Shown here piece by piece: positions 15,736-24,300 of a stretch of DNA of 47,290 nt. The translations under genes and the position numbers were made by a program. Every line of letters begins with the position of its first letter. The stretch's first letter is position 1. Origin of the DNA: Chlorogloea sp. CCALA 695 (GTDB lineage Bacteria; Cyanobacteriota; Cyanobacteriia; Cyanobacteriales; Chroococcidiopsidaceae); contig NZ_PVWN01000032.1 of assembly GCF_003003885.1 (NCBI RefSeq), positions 1-47,290 of the forward strand, given 5' to 3'. The notes beneath the pieces are model-generated. The model had not been told where the DNA came from, made no database searches, and worked only from the letters and a program-made list of their open reading frames with translations.

Positions 15736-17846
15736 GTATTTCTACGAACCGTTTGAAAATAAATTTTAATGTTGATGCTATTAGAGATGACTTTGCATTT
15801 ATTCGCTTTAGTCGCGAACGAAAAAAAAATTGGAATGGGGCAGCAGAGTTAGATTACATTATTGGTAAAGATTTCAATGCTGCTGCTGTTATGTTTCAGT
15901 ATGGGAAATATGCTTATGCCATGTTTAGAAAACCAGTCGATGTTTATCAACTTCTTGAAGGTATTAGAGCGAACAAGGAATTTGATGATAATGCTGTTAC
16001 TGAAGTTTTTCCGAGCATTTCACGACGTGATTCTGAAGAGTGCATTTGTGAAGCATGGCTGGCCCAGATTTTAATAAACTCCCTGTCTTCCTCAAAATCG
16101 CGTTTTTCTAAATATCATTATTGCAACTTAACTGGCTCATTATTACTTGTGCAAGATTTTGAAGGTAAAAACAAAGACTACCTTGATGTAGCAAAAGTAA
16201 CTTTAAACTCGGACTACTTATTGGAAGTAAGAACTGTTCGTCACCGGACAAAAATTTCTATTCTTGCAGAATTAAAAAATAATAATGATAACAAACGTAA
16301 AAAAGAACTTAAAAATGCTCTTGAAAAGCCTTATTATAGGGTTGAATTAGCAACTAACAGCCTTCGTAGACATTTACCCCGTGATGGGGAAGTTGATGCA
16401 AAATTAATATATATCGAATGTGGCTTAAAAGGTAAAAAAGCATCTGTAGCCTTTCTTGATTTTAGTAATATTGATAGATTTTACAAAAGTCGCGCAGGTA
16501 TTTTGCATAATGTTATATCCAAAATTAGCGAGGATTTATCAAAATACATGAATGTTGGTTTTCATAATATTAAAGTTGATGAGACTATTGAACTCAATAA
16601 CACCTTGCTGAAAAAGCCAGAACAACTTCGCTTATTACTTGACAAGCAGCTAATTAATATAACTGATAAAGTTGAAAATCAAGAGTCTGAGGATTTAATA
16701 AATGCTGTAAAAATATTTCTTTATCCTAATTATGTCACTGATGAAAAGCTCATTTCTTATAGTAAACGAGATAAAGAAAGCGCTTTAAATTTTAGAATAA
16801 TTCACACTGATGATTACTACGAAAAAATGAATTTGGAAGATGAGTATGTCCCTTCAACTGATCTAATCTATCGACAACATCTTACAATAAAATCAATTGA
16901 AACTATAACTAATGCTACTCTTAAAACGAGTATCAAAGAGCTACTGATAAAACGAGATATTAGCACTCGCACATTAAATTTGTTTGATTGGACTAAACTA
17001 AAACTAACGGGAGTTTGGACTTTTGCTGCTTGGGATGAAAATGCAAGTAATGTTATTTTTATGGAAATTTTTCCAGATGGTAGTTTCCAATTCTACAAAA
17101 TAGATTATCAGGATATCTTTAACTATCAAAAGTTTCAAAAATACAGAGAATTAATGATTGATAGTTATGGAAACAAAATTAGGACACTGGAAGGTCTTGT
17201 TATTTCTGATACAAATGATATAAATCAGATATTATGTACTGATGAAGTTAGCCTTCCTGATCTTACTAAAATTGAAGCGATTATTAATGAAGTCAATACC
17301 GAGCTTCCTGAAAACAAGCGAACTGGAACCGATTTGGCAGCATTACTCCAAGAGTTCATGACTAAAGTTTTCAAGAGAGACAGTGATGAACTAATAGTAT
17401 CTATTGAGGAGTTGTTAGAATTGGGTAGCAGCGAATTAAATAAAACCAGCTTCCGAAAAATTTTGAATGATAAGTTAGGAAAGAATACAATTGTTGCATC
17501 TGAATTACGACAATATCTTTTAACTCAGCATCAAATTAGACTTAGTTTTCCAAAACAGAAAGAGAGTCTTGAAGATTTATTCGACGCTTCTCTTAACATA
17601 AGATATTTTGGTGAAACTGCAAGAGAGGCTTATTACTTTGTTGGGGGGCGAAGAGAAAGTGTACAGTTTTCTTTCAAAGATGCCTGCCATCTTCGTAAAA
17701 TTGTTGCAGTGAACGACTCAAAACTTATATTTAGACAACTCCTTCCGACTATGGATACAGATTTTGTCCGCACTGGGCAAAGTACCGTAATCCCTTTTCC
17801 ATTTAAATATATTAGGGAATACAAGAATTTTGGCGTTGCTCAATAA
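15732..17846 (+). CDS. Unrecognised 704-aa partner of the helicase-nuclease
   Basis: The start codon lies within the stop of the helicase gene (ATGA), so translation is coupled. The 704-residue product has no membrane segment, nucleotide-binding loop or catalytic motif I can identify. It is a mixed alpha/beta protein with a basic middle region (LLEVRTVRHRTKISIL, RVELATNSLRRHLPRDG). Near residue 430, LTGVWTFAAWDENASNVIFM begins a beta-rich part, and the end is ordered (YYFVGGRRESVQFSF ... VIPFPFKYIREY). Size and mixed architecture could suit a nucleic-acid sensor or a divergent Argonaute-like or effector protein, but that is speculation. It is very AT-rich, like its partner and unlike its flanks. 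Confidence 0.6.
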   Translation: MSISTNRLKINFNVDAIRDDFAFIRFSRERKKNWNGAAELDYIIGKDFNAAAVMFQYGKYAYAMFRKPVDVYQLLEGIRANKEFDDNAVTEVFPSISRRDSEECICEAWLAQILINSLSSSKSRFSKYHYCNLTGSLLLVQDFEGKNKDYLDVAKVTLNSDYLLEVRTVRHRTKISILAELKNNNDNKRKKELKNALEKPYYRVELATNSLRRHLPRDGEVDAKLIYIECGLKGKKASVAFLDFSNIDRFYKSRAGILHNVISKISEDLSKYMNVGFHNIKVDETIELNNTLLKKPEQLRLLLDKQLINITDKVENQESEDLINAVKIFLYPNYVTDEKLISYSKRDKESALNFRIIHTDDYYEKMNLEDEYVPSTDLIYRQHLTIKSIETITNATLKTSIKELLIKRDISTRTLNLFDWTKLKLTGVWTFAAWDENASNVIFMEIFPDGSFQFYKIDYQDIFNYQKFQKYRELMIDSYGNKIRTLEGLVISDTNDINQILCTDEVSLPDLTKIEAIINEVNTELPENKRTGTDLAALLQEFMTKVFKRDSDELIVSIEELLELGSSELNKTSFRKILNDKLGKNTIVASELRQYLLTQHQIRLSFPKQKESLEDLFDASLNIRYFGETAREAYYFVGGRRESVQFSFKDACHLRKIVAVNDSKLIFRQLLPTMDTDFVRTGQSTVIPFPFKYIREYKNFGVAQ

Positions 17847-17849
17847 CTG

Positions 17850-17984
17850 TTAACGTTCTATCCAAGCATTTGAGCGTTCCACAATCCGCCTTGCTGCCAC
17901 TGGGACAAATCCGGTTTTCTTTTGGGAGTCAATTTCTGCTAGCGTAGGCTTCGGTGCTAGTTTAAACCAAATCTTAATCATCAT
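17850..17984 (-). pseudogene. 3' remnant of an IS5/IS4-type transposase
   Basis: On the minus strand the frame reads KLAPKPTLAEIDSQKKTGF followed by VPVAARRIVERSNAWIER. This matches the end of a DDE transposase around the catalytic glutamate (usually GFVPVxxRWVVERSxAW). Only about 45 codons remain. It sits directly after the 704-residue gene and may mark the element that once bordered the AT-rich island. Confidence 0.75.
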
Positions 17985-18112
17985 CTGAGGGTAAAGTATC
18001 TAGAAATTAGTATTGCAAAAAGTAAACTCAGATTGACTTGACCTTTAACATAGTGCAAAAATCCAGCTAACCGCAAGTTAAAGCTTGCTCCGCTCAATCA
18101 CCAATACCACCC

Positions 18113-18313
18113 GTGAATAGCCAACCGCGAACCGTCCAAATGTATTTTGACGGTGTTGAAGTGCTACGGATTGAAGATGGCAACAAGTGTCATGAAATCT
18201 TATTCCCACCTGGTCATCAACCGGATTCGATGGAAATGAGATGGGATGGTGAGTTAGTTTACGCTATCTCAAATGCTACTTCCGAAGTTCTAGTCAACCG
18301 TCTGCCTAAATAA
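18113..18313 (+). CDS. Small hypothetical protein before the giant methylase-helicase gene
   Basis: This is a 66-residue ORF with a GTG start. The product (TVQMYFDGVEVLRIEDGNK ... MRWDGELVYAISNA) looks like a small beta-rich domain. It ends 39 bp before the giant gene, so the two may be co-transcribed. No strong ribosome binding site is visible and no family is recognised. Confidence 0.5.
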   Translation: MNSQPRTVQMYFDGVEVLRIEDGNKCHEILFPPGHQPDSMEMRWDGELVYAISNATSEVLVNRLPK

Positions 18314-18352
18314 TCAAACCCAAGCCAACTTAATTTATTTGAGGTGGTATTT

Positions 18353-21300
18353 TTGCACCAGCAATTAGTCACAGCTTTCGCCAACGAATTCACCAACGGC
18401 GATAATTTTGTCTCAATTACTTCAGCCCGGAAGTTGGCTCAAGCGGTCTTGAACCAAAAGATTGAGCCAGGAACACCTATAGCAAAAATCGTAGATGAAT
18501 CTGTAGAGCAGGGCTTAATCCTAGCGGCGCGGCAATTAGTCCAGCGCTCTAGCGACCCCATCGAAACTTGGCAGCAATGCTTGGATTTGTATGATCGCCA
18601 GCCAGCGCTAAATACTCGTACCAGCACGAGCATTCTCCAGCAAGCCTACAGTACCCCCGTTCCTATTGCTTTCCTCGCGGCTAAGTTAGCCCAAATTGAT
18701 GGGGAGACAACAGTTTACGAACCGACCGCAGGCAATGGGGCGCTGCTGTTGCTTGCCGATCCCAATAAAGCCATAGTTAACGAACTCAATAGTGATCGCG
18801 CCGCAGCATTGAGAGTGCAAGGGTTTACAGTAACCCAAAAAGATGCCAGTAGTTTTGTCCCCGCTACTGAGGCTGTAGACAGGATTATCACTAATCCACC
18901 TTTTGGCTCAGTAAAGGATACCCAAGGACAAACTCGGATATTTCAGCGCGGACGGTTAACGACCAGCCAGTTAGATCATGCGATCGCACTTTCAGCATTG
19001 GATTTGATGAAAGCCGATGGCAGAGCCGTTCTCATCTTGGGTGGGAAGATGGGTAACGAGAGTTCGCGCACCGAACGATACAATACGCAGTTAACTAGGG
19101 GATTTTATCATTGGCTATATAAAGATGCTGGTTATAAGGTTACAGATCATTTTTCTTTAGCTGGGGACTTGTACCGCAAACAAGGTACAACTTTTCCCAT
19201 TGATGTGATTGTAATTGAGGGTAGAGGTGAAACAGAGCTAAAGTTACCTGGCGTACAACCACCGCGCATCTATGAGAGTTATGAAGACCTAAAGGAGGTT
19301 TTAGTTTATGCAAGCAGGCAAAGTGTACAACCGCAGAAAAATAATGGAATTACCTTACAAGGAATTCACCCCAGGGAGGCTTTGGTGTCCAACATCTCCT
19401 ACAAGTCTCGACCCACCATTGGTTTGGACAACAGTGTTGATTCCAGAGGTACTGAATCAGATCGAGAGCCAAGAAGAATACCTGATTCTTTTAACGCGCC
19501 GAGTGGAGTGGTTGATACAGGAATGGATCGACGATTGGATGGCGAATTACGACCAGGAAGAGGATTTAGAAGTCAAATTGTGGATAGTACAGGAAATAGA
19601 GCAATATCTTCCTCTGGATCTGCAATACCTCAATCCCAATCAGAGTCCCAGAGAGATGGCATCGTATTTAATAACGAACTACTGGAATCTGCAACAGGCA
19701 GCTTTGAACGATCAACAGTTTCCAGTAAGCCCACCTCCAAAGTTGGAAACAGATTTGAACCTTCTACGGGAAATGAATTTGATGGATTGGTTAGCGTTCA
19801 TGAACACCGAAGCAAACCCGCACAACTTTCAGGATTAAATAACATGAGCGAACTATCATCGTTGCAGGAAGTTGATTCAGACATAGTTCTTGAACAAATT
19901 GAAAATCAAGTTGCTTACAAGCCACGAAGTAAAGCCTATTCTTTAGCCACGTTAGCGCCTGCTTCCTCTCTCAAAGGGCTAGATAATGTATTCAACAAAA
20001 TTGAGGCAACGACAGGGCTGACAATTGATGAGTATGTACGCGACAGGCTGAATGAGCCTTCTACTGAGGAGTTATTTAACCACTACGCCGCCGAACAAAT
20101 TGATTCATTGGCTTTATCCATTTACAATCATGAGGAAGAAAATAAAGCAACTTTAATAGGTCATGACACAGGAATTGGTAAAACTCGGATTCTCTGCGGT
20201 TTAGCAAGATACGCCCAGCAGCGAGGGATGACTCCTGTAATCGTAACTGCCGACCCAGTTTTGTATGGCGACATATTGGCACGGGATGGTGTAGATACCG
20301 GAAACAACTTTAATCCATTTATTACTAATAGTAAATTTAACCTCAAGCTAACAGGAGCTAATGGCGATGTAATTAGCGAAATCAGTACACCAGAAAATCA
20401 AATAGAGAAAGTTAGAGAGTATGCACAAGCAGGAAATGTTGGAGAGCATGATTGCGTTTTTACAACTTACGGGCAGCTGACAGGCCCAACTAGCATAGAG
20501 CGGCGGCAACTACTAAATGCGATCGCACCGAAAACTTTCCTGATTCTGGATGAAAGCCATAAAGCCGGAGGACCTGCTGGAGACAATCAAACCGACAAGA
20601 AAAAGTCTCAAACACCTTCTTGTACCGAGTTCTTCCAATCGCTAGTCAAGGAAACCAAAGGATTTGTCGCGTCCAGTGCAACAGCCATCAAAGACCCCAT
20701 CGTTGCCGCGCGACTATTTTATGAAACAACTGACCTCAAACTAGCCGCCGCCGACCGAGACAAGTTTGCCGACCACCTCAAAGCAGGGGGTGTACCCCTA
20801 CAGCAACAAGTATTTTCGATGTGGGCAGAGTCCGGCGGCTGCATCCGTTGTGAAAAATCCTATGAAGGGGTAGAGTTTGGCGTTGCTAAGTACCCTGTTG
20901 ACTTACAAACAGCAGAAACCAATTCAAAGATTCTCAACCTGATTTGGCAGTTTGACTATATCAAAGAAAAAGTAGTAACTGAAATTAGCGGTGATTATGC
21001 CGATGCGGGGGAAGCAGCACGTAAAAATAACCCAGCACTGGGGGATGCAGGAGCAAGCAGTACAATTTTTACTAGCGTCCTGCATAACTTAACGGCGGTA
21101 ACAGCATTAGGATTGAAAGCCGAGGAAACAGCAAATGCGGCAATCGCCGACATCGAACAGGGACGCAAACCGATATTGATGCTGTTCAACACGATGGAAT
21201 CAACCGTTAGAGATTTTGTGGATAGCCATAACCAACTAGCCACACTCCACAATGCAGAATTTCCCGATAGCCCCATGCAACCAATTAGAGTTGGCGATGA

Positions 21301-24300
21301 CGTTACGATTAATGCTGGGCAGTTATTTACTCGCTACTTGGAAAAAGCAAGGTCGATTAAAATCACCGAGCCGTATTTAGACGAGCTAACGGGAAAGCAA
21401 GTAACCCGTACTCACCGCTTGACCGATACAGAGATAGGACTTGAAGGAGTTGCCGCTTTCAATCGAGCCGAAAAAGCGATCGCCTCCGCCGACTGGAGCA
21501 AGTTACCGATCTCACCAATTGACTATATCAAGCAGAAAATTGAAGACGCGGGGCATTCTATTGGCGAAATAACTGGACGCACTCATATTCTTAAATACGG
21601 CTCTGCCCAAGACCTGGCATCGGGGGTAGTAACCTACCAAACCAGGGAACGGGGAACGGCGCAGAAAAAGCAAGTAATGGATGATTTTCAAAACGGTAGA
21701 GTGGACGCGGTAATAACTAATTCCACTACTGGCTACTCCCTTCACGCCTCACGAACAGTAGCCGACCAAAGGCAGCGAGTAATGTACATTGTTCAGCCGC
21801 ACCTAGACGTTAACCAAGTAGAACAATCCATCGGGCGCAGCCATAGAAGCGGACAAGTTAACCCAGCAATTCATCCTCCTGACAAGCTGGACGAGCAGGG
21901 ACAACCGATGTGGGGTCAGTACCCCGGCACATTTGGCTTGCCAGTATTTAAGTTGGTAGTAGGTCAAGATTTGCCTACTGAAGAAAGAGCAGTGGCAATT
22001 CTGATGAAAAAGATGAGCCACTTGAAAGCAAATACAACGGGTAATAGCTCCTCCAGCTTTGGTTTAGCAGATATGCCTGACTTTATTAACGATTATGGCA
22101 ATGAAGTGGCGCAAAACTTAATGGAGCAAAACCCAGACCTCCACGAGGATTTGGATTTTCCGCTCAATGGAGTTGATGGGTTTAAAGATCCCAAAGCCAT
22201 CCAAAAAGTAACGGGTCGAGCAATAATGCTCACCAGTGACGCTTCTCCAACAGAGGAGCAGCCCTATCCTTCGTTGGCTCGGCAGACGTGGCTCTATGAA
22301 ACTTTGACTTCTGACTACAAGGAGTTACTAACCCAGAAAATTGCTCTGGGTGAGAATGAATTAGAGGCACAGAAACTAGATTTGCAAGCGGAGCCAGTAT
22401 CGCGTTTGGTTCTCAGTCCTGGAAAACCGGAAGTTGATAGCCCTTTCACTAAACCCGCTTATTTAGTTGAAGTAAAGGCAAAGACCGGAGCTAAACCCAA
22501 TACCACTGAGCAAGTTATTAATGCTATAAGGCAGGAGTTGGGCTTTGAAAGAGTTGCTGATAAGAGCGATGGCGCATTATTCGACGTGCGGGAAAAAGGT
22601 GAGGAAGTAGCGACCCAACTGGTAGAACAGTTAAGTAGCAACGTGGGAGAATATTTAGCTCGGCAAGAAGCTTTGAGCGAGGCGGGAATAGTTCTAGCAA
22701 GTGAGAGAGTAGAGAAATTTCAACAGAGGCTTAGTGCAGGATTAGAGGAACAAAGTAATCTACAGCAAAGCCTTGATACTGCGGTGTCTTCAAAAGACGT
22801 GGAATTGTCTGCTCTCCTCAACACCCAGTTAGAACAGCTTGCGCCAAAGATTGACAAACTACAAACTCAGACCAGTAAAGCCAAACTCGACTTAAATGGC
22901 AAGAGTTTTCAGCAGGAGAAAGAAGGGCGGAGTATCAAAGAATCGTTAGCTGAAACTAGCGCTTTGCTGCAACAGTTTCCAGTGGGTCAACCTGTCCGCT
23001 TGATGGACAATAAAACCAAAAACTACCTGTATGGGGTAGTGTCGGCGGTAGAACAAAAAAGCAAAGCAAATAACCCTGCTGCGCCGATTAACTGGAAGGT
23101 CAAGCTATTAGTTGTTGATGGGGTGCGATCGCTATCCATCGGATTAAAAAATTTATCAAAGGGCGGCGGTCAAACTTTAGAACCTGTTGAATCGGCGGCT
23201 AGTTTTGCAAATGTCAACCAAGAAGTTTCTATTTACGACTTGTTCGACCAGAGACAAAGCGAGTCGAAAGAAAAGCGTTATTTAGTGACGGGACAGGTTT
23301 TGGCTACCGAACTAACGGGTAAGTTTGCCCAAGTTAGCGACCATCAGGGGCAAGTTCATCCGGTTTATCTATTGCGGCGGGGCTTTGACCCAGCAATAGA
23401 TATGAATATCAAACCCGTCATGCTCAAAGGTGTCGAGCAAATCAAGCAGTTTTTTGATAAAACTCAAAAAGTCGGAATTGTAAAAACTGAAGACGAGAAT
23501 CTAACAGTTATCGCTGATATCAAACCAAGTAATATTGGCGGCATAATTATCAAAACTGCCAAAGCCACTGCTGAGGGCGGGATATATTTTAAAAATGAAG
23601 GCTTGTTGCAACTAACTGGAGACTTCACCAGCAAAACCGAATCAGTAAAGGAAGGCAATAAGACCAAATCACAGGGAATCATGACTGTCACCGTCAGCAC
23701 AGATAAAACGAATGAGGTGTTAGCTTACCTTGGGTCTAAATGGGGTTTGGGTGCTGCTACTCATAAAGATGTGGCACGAGAAATGCTAGGACAAGTATTA
23801 CCATCCTGGGAGCCGTGCAATGAAATTAACCCCGATGTTGAACGGGTACTTGTTACTCGCACTCCCCAAAGCATGAGGGGCGAAGTTACACAGCCAGGTT
23901 TAGAAAAACCGGATTTGGCAAGCGATCTCAACGCCGCTATAAGTACAGCAACCCCCATTGAGACTAAGATTACAGCCTCAAAAGTAACAACTTCTATGGT
24001 TGAAGGCGACAGTGTGGTAGCTCCCCCCGCACCTACGCTGCCAGCGCCAGACGCATTAGCGCCTACATCCGAAGTTACAAACAGTGTTTCGCCAGACTTG
24101 CAAATCCTTGAGCCAAAGATTCAGCGTGGAGGAGCGGAGACAAATATTGCTAAACTACTGCACCAGGCAGGATTAGCTGTAGAAATTCTTAAGGGCGATG
24201 ACTTTTATCTTAAGGTTGAAAACCAACCTTTCACACCATTGTCAATCGAGCGTCACGGAAAAGAATTGTACTTAACCCATTACCTTACGGATAATTATGG

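Noticed and set aside
12292-17846. Reading the two-gene island as Hachiman, DISARM, Druantia or pPIWI-RE
   Set aside because: The helicase lacks the accompanying genes and domain sizes I know for those systems, and the 704-aa partner shows none of their recognisable motifs. A profile search would be decisive.
18344-18346. GTG 18344 as the start of the giant gene
   Set aside because: It overlaps the GAGG at 18341-18344, while TTG 18353 lies 8 nt after it, a normal spacing.
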